Positions 7,378 to 17,415 are shown, counted from the first letter of the stretch. The stretch: DNA of 64,000 nucleotides from Psychroserpens sp. NJDZ02 (GCF_004843725.1 NZ_CP039451.1:1238501-1302500), one strand, 5' to 3'. The notes: generated by a model not told the origin, from the sequence alone. Translations and numbers: made by a program.

Positions 7378-8925
7378 ATGGATAAAGAATTAATTATTAG
7401 ATCTAGTCCAGAAGCTGTTGATTTTGCCTTATTAAAAGATGGAAAATTAATTGAATTACATAAAGAAGAAGACGGGAACAACTTTGCAGTTGGTGATGTG
7501 TTTATTGCCAAAGTAAGAAAAGCTGTTCCAGGCCTAAATGCCGCATTTGTTAATGTTGGTTACGAGAAAGATGCGTTTTTGCATTATCACGATTTAGGCC
7601 CTAAAATGTCTTCCCTTTTAAAATTCACAAAAAGTGTAAGCACAGGTAAACTAAAAGATTTTTCTTTAAAAAATTACCCATTTGAAAAAGATATTGATAA
7701 AGACGGAAAAATTAGTGATGTCTTAAAATCAAATCAGTCTATTTTAGTACAAATAGTAAAAGAACCTATATCTACAAAAGGCCCAAGGATAAGCTCTGAG
7801 CTTTCCATAGCTGGTAGATATATTGTTTTAGTGCCTTTTTCTGACCGCATTTCAATCTCTCAAAAGATAGAAAGCAAAGAAGAAAAAGAGCGCTTAAAAC
7901 GCTTGGTAAGGAGTATAACTCCCCCAGGTTTTGGAGTTATTGTACGTACTGTAGCAGAAGGCAAAAAAGTAGCCGAACTAGATACCGATTTACAAAACTT
8001 GCTTGGTCGTTGGACCGCAATGTGTAAAAAATTATATAAAGCAAATCATCCTACCAAAGTTTTGGGCGAATTAAATAAAGCCTCTTCTATGTTAAGAGAT
8101 ATATTTAATGACTCCTTTACCGGAATTCATGTAGATGATGACGCCTTATATGTACAAGTAAAAGACTATGTGCAACAAATTGCACCAAAAAAAGAATCAA
8201 TCGTTAAATTACATCAGTCGTCTACCATTCCAATATTTGAAAAATTTGGAATAGAAAGACAAATCAAGACCGCTTTTGGCAAAACTGTTTCTATGTCTAA
8301 AGGTGCATACCTTGTTATAGAACATACAGAAGCACTACACGTCGTAGATGTAAATAGTGGTAATAGATCTAATAAAGCTAACTCTCAAGAAGACACCGCA
8401 TTAGAAGTTAACTTAATCTCTGCAACAGAAGTTGCACGACAATTAAGACTTCGTGATATGGGTGGAATTATTGTAGTAGATTTTATAGATTTAAATACTG
8501 CAGAACACAGGAAAAAACTTTTTAATCATCTTCGTGATGAGATGAAAGATGATCGTGCCAAACACAAAATATTACCTCCTAGTAAGTTTGGATTGATTCA
8601 AATAACACGTCAAAGAGTACGACCAGAAATGAACATTAAAACCAGAGAGGATAATCCTAACGGTTTTAAGGGAGAAGAAGTCGAAGCACCAATTAATATA
8701 GTGCCTAAAATAACTCATGACTTAGAACAACTATTAAAAAAAGACTACAAAAAGGTGACTTTAAACACACATCCTTTTATAGCAGCCTTCTTAACAAAAG
8801 GCTTTCCATCGATTCGTTCAAAATGGTTTTTTGAACACAAAAAATGGGTAAAGATACAACCAAGAGATGCTTACACATACCTTGAATATCATTTTAATGA
8901 TCAAAATGGTAAACGAATTAAATAA
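7378..8925 (+). CDS. rng: ribonuclease E/G family endoribonuclease
   Basis: 515 residues, RNase G-like length with no long C-terminal scaffold. The N-terminal S1 RNA-binding domain (about residues 35-130) includes AVPGLNAAFVNVGYEKDAFLH. The catalytic region has VVDVNSGNR (D324) and the VVDFIDLN strand (D368/D371), which supply the metal-binding aspartates. It cleaves single-stranded RNA in mRNA decay and rRNA processing. The usual Zn-link motif CPxCxG after the TRQRVRPEM segment is absent: the text there is REDNPNGFKGEEVEAP and the protein has almost no cysteine. It is preceded by a structured leader and followed by a strong terminator. Confidence 0.95.
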   Translation: MDKELIIRSSPEAVDFALLKDGKLIELHKEEDGNNFAVGDVFIAKVRKAVPGLNAAFVNVGYEKDAFLHYHDLGPKMSSLLKFTKSVSTGKLKDFSLKNYPFEKDIDKDGKISDVLKSNQSILVQIVKEPISTKGPRISSELSIAGRYIVLVPFSDRISISQKIESKEEKERLKRLVRSITPPGFGVIVRTVAEGKKVAELDTDLQNLLGRWTAMCKKLYKANHPTKVLGELNKASSMLRDIFNDSFTGIHVDDDALYVQVKDYVQQIAPKKESIVKLHQSSTIPIFEKFGIERQIKTAFGKTVSMSKGAYLVIEHTEALHVVDVNSGNRSNKANSQEDTALEVNLISATEVARQLRLRDMGGIIVVDFIDLNTAEHRKKLFNHLRDEMKDDRAKHKILPPSKFGLIQITRQRVRPEMNIKTREDNPNGFKGEEVEAPINIVPKITHDLEQLLKKDYKKVTLNTHPFIAAFLTKGFPSIRSKWFFEHKKWVKIQPRDAYTYLEYHFNDQNGKRIK

Positions 8926-8926
8926 C

Positions 8927-8963
8927 AAAAAAACCTCACTATTTATTTAGTGAGGTTTTTTTA
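8927..8963 (+). terminator. Rho-independent terminator of rng
   Basis: An 8-base stem CCTCACTA/TAGTGAGG with a 6-base loop, flanked by A and T runs, begins a few bases after the stop codon. Confidence 0.9.
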
Positions 8964-8985
8964 TGCTCAATAATTAACAATTATA

Positions 8986-9133
8986 AGGGCGTTACCCAAA
9001 GGGTCAGGCTATCCGTTATATCTTTTTAAACATGGTTTCTATCAGCCATAAAACGGACAACATTAAGCCTTTAATTATCCACAATAATAAAATTTAACGG
9101 TTTAAAAAGGATGCCACTACTATCCTTAACGCA
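8986..9133 (+). repeat. intergenic repeat element, copy 1 (148 bases)
   Basis: The element is bounded by the inverted ends GCGTTA (8989-8994) and TAACGC (9127-9132). Its left arm (GGGCGTTACCCAAAGGGTCA, then GGCTATCCGTTATATC) and right arm (AAGGATGCCACTACTATCC) are nearly identical to the copy at 17477-17568 read on the minus strand. The centre differs in sequence and length, but both centres begin and end with complementary arms, here CTTTTTAAAC and GTTTAAAAAG. It sits just after the rng terminator, between convergent genes. The 401 bases between rng and the next gene hold this element and two terminators, and no gene. Confidence 0.85.
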
Positions 9134-9255
9134 CAAAACAACTATACATCAAGGCCACTCTTAAACCTCCATAAAGTATTATAAAATAAAACTATATATT
9201 ATTCTTACTTCATAATTGCTCCCTATTAATTTCACTCTTAATGTATATAACCCCC

Positions 9256-9288
9256 AAAAAAAAGCCACATCAATATGATGTGGCTTTC
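9256..9288 (-). terminator. Rho-independent terminator of the PorE-like gene
   Basis: AAGCCACATC/GATGTGGCTT with a 5-base loop. On the minus strand it is followed by a run of eight T. It lies about 40 bases after the stop codon of the minus-strand gene. Confidence 0.9.
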
Positions 9289-9326
9289 TTGGTTAACAGT
9301 TTGGTTATTGGTTAAATGGTTGTTTA

Positions 9327-11231
9327 CTAATTACCTGGTCCTCCGCTTACAATAGTAAACTCAGAACGTCTATTTAATTGATATTGTTCTTCAGTACAAC
9401 TTGCACCGCAGTCAGATAAAGGCACTGTCTCACCTTTTCCTTCACCTGTAATTCTACTTACAGCGATACCTTTAGAAACAACATAAGCTACAGTAGACTT
9501 AGCTCTTTTATCTGATAAACTCATATTATAATCAGCTTTACCTCTACTATCTGTGTGTGAAGTTGCATAAATAACCATTTCTGGATATTTAGTCATTACC
9601 GACACTAATCTATCCAACTCTGATGCGCCTTGTTCCGTAATATCAGACTTATTAAACTCAAAGTATATTGGATCTAAAACCACTTTGTCTGCAACAATAA
9701 TTTTCTTAATTGGTGTTAAATTAACACTTACAGCTTTGCTTTCCTCTTGTGTAGCATTAACCGTTACAGCTTTATCTTCAAATTCTTCTTTTGTTACTTT
9801 TAAGCTCGTTTCAATACCACAATCTGTTTTAAATGTAACAATACCATCTGCGTTTGTTGCTTGTGTAGCAAGCACGCTTCCTTTAACATCATAAAGTGTT
9901 ACCGACGCATTACCTACTTTCTCGCCTGTTTCTTCATTTTCAACGCTTACAATCATATTTACATCACATAAAGGCTTAATTTCCTTAATAGCATAAATAT
10001 CATCACTACCTTTTCCACCAGCACGGTTAGAAGAAACGTATCCCTTTTTATCTTCATATATAGCAAAAGCAAAATCATCAGCCTTACTATTTATAGGCGC
10101 TCCAATATTTTTTAATATACGACCTCCAGAATATTCTGCATAAAACACATCTAAATTACCAAGTCCTAAATGACCGTTAGAAGAAAAATACAAATAAGCA
10201 TCATCTCCTGCAAACGGGAACATCTCTTGCCCTGAAGTATTTATTTTAGTTCCTAAATTTTCTGGAGTCCCTAACATACCATTAGACTCTATACTTGCCT
10301 TATAGATATCATACAAACCAAATCCTCCAGGCATGTCTGATGCAAAATACAATGTACTTCCATCTTTACTTACTGATGGATTTTTCACAGAATAGGTGTT
10401 TGTATTAATATTTAAAGCTTCAATATCACCCCAAGTTCCTTCATTTTTTGTTGCTTTAAACAATTGTAATACACTTATTTTGACATTTCCACTTTCTGAC
10501 TTTTCGTACATGTTTTCGAAAAAACTCTCTCGTGAAAAATACATTGTATTACCATCAGGCGTAATAGATACAATCCCTTCATGATACTTTGTATTAATTT
10601 TCCCGTTAATTAAGTTCGCTTCAGAAAGACTACCATCTTCAGTGACCGCTAATTCGTAAACATCTAAATACGGTTGATCATTCCACCCATAAGTACGTCT
10701 TGAATCATTTCTAGCAGAAGTAAAATATAATTTACCATCTTTTAAAGTTCCTCCAAAATCTGAAGCTGGTGTATTAAAATCTAAATTTTCAACAGTAAAT
10801 TTTTCTTCTGACTTCAAGATATCATCTAAATAATTTGGATTTGCTTTAAAAGCAATAGCCCTTCCGTCAGTAGGATATGTAGAAGTAAAAGTCGCCATCT
10901 CTGCATTTGAAGCATCGTATTTTCCGTTAGCCTTTAGCATTTCAGAATACTTAAACAGCATGTCTGCATTTGCATTCGTTTCTAAAGCTTTTGCAAACCA
11001 TTTTTCAGCTTCAACAGTATTGAAGGTGTTATAATTAGCTTCAGCAAGACGCTCATAAACATATGCATCTGCTTCTCCTTTTTCCACTAACTTAGTATAA
11101 GCTTTAGCTGCTTCTACAAATTCTAGTTTCTCAAAATGCTTATCAGCACTTTTAGTATTGTCGTTTTGAGCAGTCATATTAAAGCTACTCAAGGTTACAA
11201 GTGTTATAATAAATAATTGTATTTTTTTCAT
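9327..11231 (-). CDS. OmpA family protein with TPR, beta-propeller and carboxypeptidase-regulatory-like domain (PorE-like)
   Basis: 634 residues. After a signal peptide (MKKIQLFIITLVTLSS..MTAQ) come TPR-like helices (about 25-130). Next is a PD40/WD40-like propeller (about 150-420) with repeats such as GKLYFTSARND, TMYFSRESF, TLYFASDMPGGFGLYDIY and YLYFSSNGHLGLGNLDVFYA. A CarboxypepD_reg-like domain (about 430-510) and a C-terminal OmpA peptidoglycan-binding domain (about 525-630; ATSHTDSRGKADYNMSLSDKRA) follow. This order is that of PorE, the T9SS protein linking the outer-membrane complex to peptidoglycan. Flavobacteria carry many paralogues next to PorP/SprF genes, so this is probably an accessory copy serving the adjacent adhesin rather than the core protein. 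It lies 21 bases after porP/sprF. Confidence 0.88.
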   Translation of the reverse strand: MKKIQLFIITLVTLSSFNMTAQNDNTKSADKHFEKLEFVEAAKAYTKLVEKGEADAYVYERLAEANYNTFNTVEAEKWFAKALETNANADMLFKYSEMLKANGKYDASNAEMATFTSTYPTDGRAIAFKANPNYLDDILKSEEKFTVENLDFNTPASDFGGTLKDGKLYFTSARNDSRRTYGWNDQPYLDVYELAVTEDGSLSEANLINGKINTKYHEGIVSITPDGNTMYFSRESFFENMYEKSESGNVKISVLQLFKATKNEGTWGDIEALNINTNTYSVKNPSVSKDGSTLYFASDMPGGFGLYDIYKASIESNGMLGTPENLGTKINTSGQEMFPFAGDDAYLYFSSNGHLGLGNLDVFYAEYSGGRILKNIGAPINSKADDFAFAIYEDKKGYVSSNRAGGKGSDDIYAIKEIKPLCDVNMIVSVENEETGEKVGNASVTLYDVKGSVLATQATNADGIVTFKTDCGIETSLKVTKEEFEDKAVTVNATQEESKAVSVNLTPIKKIIVADKVVLDPIYFEFNKSDITEQGASELDRLVSVMTKYPEMVIYATSHTDSRGKADYNMSLSDKRAKSTVAYVVSKGIAVSRITGEGKGETVPLSDCGASCTEEQYQLNRRSEFTIVSGGPGN

Positions 11232-11252
11232 TGTATTGGTTAGCTTAATGGA

Positions 11253-12158
11253 TTAGAAATAACGTGGTGAACGTGAAACTTTACTTGGTAAATTGATATC
11301 AAAATTGATAAAAATCTCATGAGAAGAATTAGTAACCACATCTAACTGAGATTGGATTGTGTCATACGCATAACCAATTCTTAAATTTGGTGCAACTAAA
11401 AAGTTAATCATACCACTAAAAGAATCGTCTATACGGTACCCTGCTCCTACCTCAACAAAATCATACATAAATAAATTTAAATTAACATCAAAACTTACTG
11501 GCGCATCAAATGCTACTTTAGCTAAAGCATGTGGCTTTAGCTTAAAGTTTTCTGATAGGTCAAATACATATCCTGCTGCTCCAAAAAAGTGTTGCGTCTC
11601 TGATCCTATTTTAGTACCATTATCATCCAAATGCACTGAACTTAAGATATTAGGCATAGAAGCCGAGATATAAAATTTACTTGGCTTATAAAAATATAAA
11701 CCTGCCCCTATATTTGGTGTTGTTTCATTTATATTCTCCGAAAACAATTGATCCGTAGGATCTATTAATTCTATCCCTCTTAATCCAATATCATGGAACG
11801 TGGCTCCTGCTTTTATACCAAAGGCCAATTTAGTTGTTACTCCTACTGGTATAGTGTAAGAGAAATCAACGTAAGCATTTGTCTCTGTTACAGGTCCTAT
11901 TTCATCACTAATTAAAGACAAACCTAAACCTACATTTTTCCCTACCGGAGAATGTATGGCTAGCGTCCCTGTAGTTGGTGCTCCTTCTAAACCAACCCAC
12001 TGACTTCTGTAAAGCGCTCCTATGGAAACACCTTCTGTCGATCCAGCATAAGCCGGGTTTACCACATTCATGTTATACATGTATTGTGTGTATTGCGGAT
12101 CTTGTTGGGCTTGTACACCTATAAACACTAGGAATACGATATATACTAATTTTTTCAT
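11253..12158 (-). CDS. PorP/SprF family type IX secretion outer-membrane protein
   Basis: 301 residues. The signal peptide is followed by the family hallmark AQQDPQYTQYMYNMNVVNPAYAG and then by alternating beta-strands of a barrel (NVGLGLSLISDEIGP, FKLKPHALAKVAFDAPVSFD, NLRIGYAYDT). PorP/SprF proteins are needed for secretion and surface attachment of T9SS substrates with type B tails. It lies directly downstream of such a substrate gene (28-base gap) and upstream of the PorE-like gene. The three genes form a dedicated export and anchoring module for the giant adhesin. Confidence 0.93.
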   Translation of the reverse strand: MKKLVYIVFLVFIGVQAQQDPQYTQYMYNMNVVNPAYAGSTEGVSIGALYRSQWVGLEGAPTTGTLAIHSPVGKNVGLGLSLISDEIGPVTETNAYVDFSYTIPVGVTTKLAFGIKAGATFHDIGLRGIELIDPTDQLFSENINETTPNIGAGLYFYKPSKFYISASMPNILSSVHLDDNGTKIGSETQHFFGAAGYVFDLSENFKLKPHALAKVAFDAPVSFDVNLNLFMYDFVEVGAGYRIDDSFSGMINFLVAPNLRIGYAYDTIQSQLDVVTNSSHEIFINFDINLPSKVSRSPRYF

Positions 12159-12186
12159 CTGTTATCTTATTGGTTTTCTAGTTAGT

Positions 12187-15100
12187 TTATCTATTTATGT
12201 ATACCCAAGCGGCTTTTTCTTCCGTTCCATTATATTTAACAACATAGTAATATGTTCCAACAGGAAGCATATCTCCATTATCGGATTGTCCTTCCCACTC
12301 GTTAGTATAATTGGCTTTAGAATACACTAAACGACCATTACGATTAAAAATCTCTATATTTTGAACATCAAAATTACTTAAGTCAAAACTATCGTTAACT
12401 CGATCTCCATTTGGCGAAATACCCTGTGGAAAAACACAAGACTCTAAAATTAAATTAAAGCTTGTATTAGTCGATGCACAACCAGAATTAGAGCCAACTG
12501 CATTAACATGCTCTACTCTAACATAAATAGTCGTTCCATCTACTCCTACATAAGGAGATGTTAACGCTGCAGTACCAGCTTGAGCATCTGACAAGGTAGA
12601 ATAATAAGTAACTACAAAATCACTAGAGCTTTGAGCACCAAGTATGGTTGCCGTTTGAGACTCTAAATCAAATTCCCCATGTCCTGAAGCATCTTCACAA
12701 GATTCCATATCTAATGCTTGATCAGCTGTAGCGGATTCATAAAAATTGATAGTGGTTAATAAAGATAGTGTAAAGTCATTGCAAATCCCTCCACCAACAA
12801 TTACCTGGTAAGTTCCAGGTTCGGTTGCCACCAAAGTTGAAGAATTTTCGCCATCCTGATAAATATCATTAACATACCATTCAATACTGTCCACAGCATA
12901 TGCCGTAGTAGCCGTTAATGTAACAGCATCATATCCACATAAATTAATCGTGTCACTTGATCCTTCTGGAGCAGAGACACCTTGTTCTATTGCAATGCCG
13001 TCATAATCTAAAGCAACCTCACAAACAACGTCACAATTAATACCGTTAACTGGTCCACTATCTTGAGTAAAGGTATATGTCCCATCATCACCATCAAAAT
13101 TCGTAATCAAAATAATATAAACACTATCAGCAGGCGCATCAATTAACTCTACAGTTTCTGTTGAAACTGAAGAATAACTACAGTCCGCTATATTTTCTGG
13201 CAATAACTCGTAACATCCTCCGTCCTGTGAAGCAAATGGCCCCCACACAATAAAATCAACATCAATTAACGCTCCTGCTAAAGAGGTTTGTTCTAAAGTA
13301 AACGAATAATCACCTGCTAAATCGGTATTAATGGTATTCCATAATGGATTTGGCTGCGTACTTAAACAACCATAATCTATATATACTGGTGATACAGAAC
13401 CATCTGACACGTTAGAAAACGGTTCTGCCAAATCTGCACAAATAGGCAAAGCCTCCGAGCAAAAAGTAGGAGCTTCTAATGTTTGTATACATAAATCAAA
13501 ATTTATAGCTGTTGGAGTTGTTCCAGAAGAAAATATTCTAATAAAATACGTATTACCCACTGTTAATACTGGTGTTAAACTAAATTCTTCATCAGTACAA
13601 TATAATTGTGTTAAATCATTACAATCTGCACCTTGCTCATAAACCGCATGATCGATACTCAAAAAACCACCTACATATTCAATTTGTATTATGTGTTGTT
13701 CTCCTGTTGCAACAAATTGAAACCACACATCATCATCGACACCTGTACCACATGACTCTCCAGGTAACCCTGAATCTGTTGCTTCTAATAAAGTCCCTGA
13801 ATTAACATCAACACATGCTTCATCATTGTTTACTATCGCTACTGTTGCATCACATGGATCATCATTATCAGGAGGACATGCTGCTAAAGCAATTGGCCTA
13901 CTTGTTATAACACAACTAGAATCCAACTCATTAGTTACCGTAAAAACAACATCCGTATTAAAAGGGTATGGTCCAAATTGCTCGACACCTATAGCGCTAA
14001 CGCTTACTGGTGCAGTACCTTGATTATCTTCTATAACGACAGAAGTAGCATCCCCTAAAGATGCAATATCTACATCTACTAAAAATTGCTCACCATTTGC
14101 ACAATCATCAACAACGACATATGTTGCTGCTGGATTAATACAAGTTGCACAAGTAACAGTTAAGTTGATTGAAGTGTATGTTGAATTACTTTGACAACTA
14201 CCAGAAAAATCTGAAGTAACAGCAAAAGAAATAGTATCTCCTGTAGATTGAAAAGTTAGACCTGCTAATTGTCCCGATGAGCCGTAAGGGTATGCTGTAT
14301 TTAAATTAGTAACTCCGTCGGAATCTAATATAACAACCTCATCATAGTTATTTTCAACTTGCCCTGCGTTAATTGTCAAATTAAGAGGGGTACCATCTAT
14401 TGAACTAAATGTAAAAACATTAGTATCATTATCACCGTAACAATAATCAAGTGTTTGTGGTCCACCCGTAGGACAATCTAAAGTAAAATCAAACTGTAGT
14501 AATGTTGAAAAACTAAAAGGCCCAACCCATTCACTAGTACCTGTAGTACAAATTGATTGAACATACACCTCGTAGTCTGTTGCAGGATCCAGCCCTGTTT
14601 CCGACATAGCTGTAGTACTAACAGTTGCTCCTGATGTTGGCGCTCCTGTTCCTGCCAATTGAAATACATAATTCCATTCTGTTTCAACACCTCCAGCATT
14701 CCAAGAAATATCCGCAGAAGTTTCTGTCACTGCATCAATGACTAATCCTATTGGCTCTGGACAAGACGGGATTGCACGCACTTGAAAATTATCAATAAAA
14801 ATATCATTATCTTCTGGATCATTAACTATTCCATCTGATGCTCTGATTGCAAATTGCGCAATTGCTCCAGAATATACACTTAAGTTCTGTACAATATGTG
14901 TTCCAGATTCAGGAACAACGCTTGAAGAGTCAATAGTTTCCAAAACAGTCCAAGTAACACCATTATCTATTGATATTAGTAACTCAATTGTATCGTCAGA
15001 ACCTAAAACACCGGCAGTATCTGAACTACCATATTCCCTTATACCAAAATCAAACTCAACCTGATAAGGAACTCCTGTCAAATCAATTTGAGGACTTAAA

Positions 15101-16206
15101 ATCCAATCACTAACATTATTAAAGTATAAATTTATTTTATATGCTCCATCACCAGTCCCCATGTTAAGAAATTCATCAGCAGCCCAACTACTTGCTCCAA
15201 TACCTTCTGGCCCTGTAATTACATCACCGTTACTGGCTACATCCCAACAATTTGCTGGAATAGCAGCAAAATCCTCTAAATAATCTGGCACAAAAACAGC
15301 ACACGCTGTAGAAAACGTAACCGGCCCTGCCCAAGAACTAAATTCTGTTCCACAATCAGCCCTAACATAAAACTCATAATCTGTTGCTGGTGTAAGTGTA
15401 TTATCAACATAAGGAGCGTTAGTCATTGCTGGTGCTCCTGCACCTACAGGAACCCCTGTCCCAATTGGCTGTATTACCACTTCCCATACTGACTCTACAC
15501 CTCCTTCAATCCAAGACAAATCGACTGAATTTGCTGTTATTCCATTAGCTTCTAATCCCGAAGGACTAGCGCAGCTTGTATTAAAAATGGAAACATCATC
15601 AAAAGCAAACCCATCATCTTGTCCGGATGTGTCAGATCCAAATGCAAATCTAAAAATAACATTAGTCTCTCCTGCTAAACCTATCAACACATGACTTGCA
15701 GTAACCCATCCATCTGATCCAGAACCGTCACGCCCTGTCCAACCTACGGACTGCCCACCTGGACTACCACTAATTGTATTATCATTGTACCAGTTATCAG
15801 GGTCACCAAGTGCTCCTACATTTTGCCAAGTCACCCCATTATCTATAGAACTTTGAAAAACTGTTCCATCCCAACTAAACTCTGATTCCCACCATATACT
15901 AAATGATACTGTTGGCGCTGTTAGTGAGGATAAGTCAAATACAGGACTTGTTACACTTGAATTTTCTGAAGTATTGTAATTTCCTGCTAAATTAGTCATC
16001 CATGAATTAGCACCTGAAGCCGCACTATTAATTACAGCATCTGCCGGTAAACCAAGTGCCCATGTCCCTGCCACGGTGTTGTCAGCTATCCATCCTCCAT
16101 CTCCAGCTTCGAAGTCTTCCGTATAAGGATAAGTTGTAATTTGTGAATTAGCTTGCCAGCCTATAAACAATAGTAGCACAGCTAAAATGAACGTAGTTTT
16201 TTTCAT
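12187..16206 (-). CDS. giant surface adhesin with T9SS type B (gliding motility-associated) C-terminal domain
   Basis: 1,339 residues with a signal peptide (…IGWQANSQ). The first third holds MAM/jelly-roll-like modules (FAFDDVSIFNTSCASP; IDNFQVRAIPSCPEP) alternating with fibronectin type III domains (TANSVDLSWIEGGVESVWEV; TSADISWNAGGVETEWNY). The middle has further Cys-containing beta modules with an Asp-rich character. The end (CVFPQGISPNGDRVNDSF, NIEIFNRNGRLVY, LPVGTYYYVVKYNG) is the CHU_C type B sorting domain. It is expected to be exported by the T9SS and attached to the cell surface with the help of the PorP/SprF protein encoded next to it. Likely roles are adhesion or gliding; the ligand is unknown. 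It is the first gene of the three-gene module. Confidence 0.9.
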   Translation of the reverse strand: MKKTTFILAVLLLFIGWQANSQITTYPYTEDFEAGDGGWIADNTVAGTWALGLPADAVINSAASGANSWMTNLAGNYNTSENSSVTSPVFDLSSLTAPTVSFSIWWESEFSWDGTVFQSSIDNGVTWQNVGALGDPDNWYNDNTISGSPGGQSVGWTGRDGSGSDGWVTASHVLIGLAGETNVIFRFAFGSDTSGQDDGFAFDDVSIFNTSCASPSGLEANGITANSVDLSWIEGGVESVWEVVIQPIGTGVPVGAGAPAMTNAPYVDNTLTPATDYEFYVRADCGTEFSSWAGPVTFSTACAVFVPDYLEDFAAIPANCWDVASNGDVITGPEGIGASSWAADEFLNMGTGDGAYKINLYFNNVSDWILSPQIDLTGVPYQVEFDFGIREYGSSDTAGVLGSDDTIELLISIDNGVTWTVLETIDSSSVVPESGTHIVQNLSVYSGAIAQFAIRASDGIVNDPEDNDIFIDNFQVRAIPSCPEPIGLVIDAVTETSADISWNAGGVETEWNYVFQLAGTGAPTSGATVSTTAMSETGLDPATDYEVYVQSICTTGTSEWVGPFSFSTLLQFDFTLDCPTGGPQTLDYCYGDNDTNVFTFSSIDGTPLNLTINAGQVENNYDEVVILDSDGVTNLNTAYPYGSSGQLAGLTFQSTGDTISFAVTSDFSGSCQSNSTYTSINLTVTCATCINPAATYVVVDDCANGEQFLVDVDIASLGDATSVVIEDNQGTAPVSVSAIGVEQFGPYPFNTDVVFTVTNELDSSCVITSRPIALAACPPDNDDPCDATVAIVNNDEACVDVNSGTLLEATDSGLPGESCGTGVDDDVWFQFVATGEQHIIQIEYVGGFLSIDHAVYEQGADCNDLTQLYCTDEEFSLTPVLTVGNTYFIRIFSSGTTPTAINFDLCIQTLEAPTFCSEALPICADLAEPFSNVSDGSVSPVYIDYGCLSTQPNPLWNTINTDLAGDYSFTLEQTSLAGALIDVDFIVWGPFASQDGGCYELLPENIADCSYSSVSTETVELIDAPADSVYIILITNFDGDDGTYTFTQDSGPVNGINCDVVCEVALDYDGIAIEQGVSAPEGSSDTINLCGYDAVTLTATTAYAVDSIEWYVNDIYQDGENSSTLVATEPGTYQVIVGGGICNDFTLSLLTTINFYESATADQALDMESCEDASGHGEFDLESQTATILGAQSSSDFVVTYYSTLSDAQAGTAALTSPYVGVDGTTIYVRVEHVNAVGSNSGCASTNTSFNLILESCVFPQGISPNGDRVNDSFDLSNFDVQNIEIFNRNGRLVYSKANYTNEWEGQSDNGDMLPVGTYYYVVKYNGTEEKAAWVYINR

Positions 16207-16355
16207 TTTTTAAGAAGTCGTTAGTTAATTAGAGACCTAAACTAAAAAAAAACGCTGTTTAAAAACTGTTAAAAACACTATTATAGATTAAACGCAATAT
16301 TCATCGTTAAATAACACTAATTTGACAATGAATTAACAGTAAAACCTTACAATCA

Positions 16356-17390
16356 TCAAGGTGCAGGATTTGGAATTACTGCATGTATTTTATCTATTTC
16401 TTGAATTAAATCACCCTTTAATGTTAAATTTATAGAATCAATATTCTCTTTTAACTGTTTTAAGGTCGTTGCCCCAATAATATTACTAGTCACAAAAACA
16501 CGCTGATTGACAAAAGAAAGCGACATTTGAGCGAGTGTCATATTATTCGCTTCTGCTAATTCTAAATACCGTCTTGTAGCCTCTGTAGACTGCATACTAC
16601 TGTATCTAGCAAATCTTGGAAACAGGTGTAAACGTGCCTTTTCTCCCTCTATACCTTTTATGTATTTCCCTGATAGCACGCCAAATGCCATAGGAGAATA
16701 AACTAATAATCCAATATTTTCTCTTATTGACACCTCAGCCATATCTCCTTCAAAAACACGGTTTAAAAGCGAATATGCATTTTGGACAGTTACTGGTCTT
16801 GGCAAGTTATTATTTTTGGACTCTTCTAGATAACGCATCGTTCCCCATGCTTTTTCATTCGATAAACCAACTTGCCTAATTTTACCTTCTTTTTTAACTT
16901 GATCTAAAGCCTCTAGTACTTCTCTAAAATTATCTGTCCACGGATCATTCGGGTTATGATTATAATCTCTAACACCAAAAGTGTTGGTTTCTCGCTCTGG
17001 CCAATGCAATTGATACAGATCTATATAGTCCGTTTGAAGTCTTTTTAATTCTAGATCAACTGCCTCTTTAATAGAGCCTGCTGTAAATCCCGTCGTACGT
17101 ATATGTGCCGTATAATCTCCTGTTCCCGCAATTTTTGAAGCGACAACAAGATTTTCCCGTTTTTGATGTTTTAACCACGTCCCAATAATTTCACTTGTTC
17201 TACCTGACGTTTCTGCTGTTGCTGGTACGGGATACAATTCTGCTGTATCAATAAAATTAACACCTTGCTCTACCGCATAGTCTAACTGCGCATGCCCTTC
17301 TGCTTCCGTATTTTGGTTACCAAAAGTCATGGTACCCAAGCAAATTTTACTAACTTTAATATCTGTGTTTGGTAATGTTGTGTATTTCAT
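16356..17390 (-). CDS. aldo/keto reductase, Tas-like
   Basis: 344 residues, the length of E. coli Tas. It begins MKYTTLPNTDIKVSKICLGTMTFG. The catalytic tetrad is visible: Asp and Tyr in FIDTAELYPVP, Lys in LVVASKIAG and His in YQLHWPER. The C-terminal NADPH-binding segment reads IIGATTLKQLKENI. It reduces aldehydes or ketones with NADPH; the natural substrate cannot be read from sequence. It has its own TAnnTTTG motif between the upstream terminator and the ATG, so it is probably transcribed alone. Confidence 0.92.
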   Translation of the reverse strand: MKYTTLPNTDIKVSKICLGTMTFGNQNTEAEGHAQLDYAVEQGVNFIDTAELYPVPATAETSGRTSEIIGTWLKHQKRENLVVASKIAGTGDYTAHIRTTGFTAGSIKEAVDLELKRLQTDYIDLYQLHWPERETNTFGVRDYNHNPNDPWTDNFREVLEALDQVKKEGKIRQVGLSNEKAWGTMRYLEESKNNNLPRPVTVQNAYSLLNRVFEGDMAEVSIRENIGLLVYSPMAFGVLSGKYIKGIEGEKARLHLFPRFARYSSMQSTEATRRYLELAEANNMTLAQMSLSFVNQRVFVTSNIIGATTLKQLKENIDSINLTLKGDLIQEIDKIHAVIPNPAP

Positions 17391-17415
17391 CGATTTGAAA
17401 ATTTAGGATATTCAA

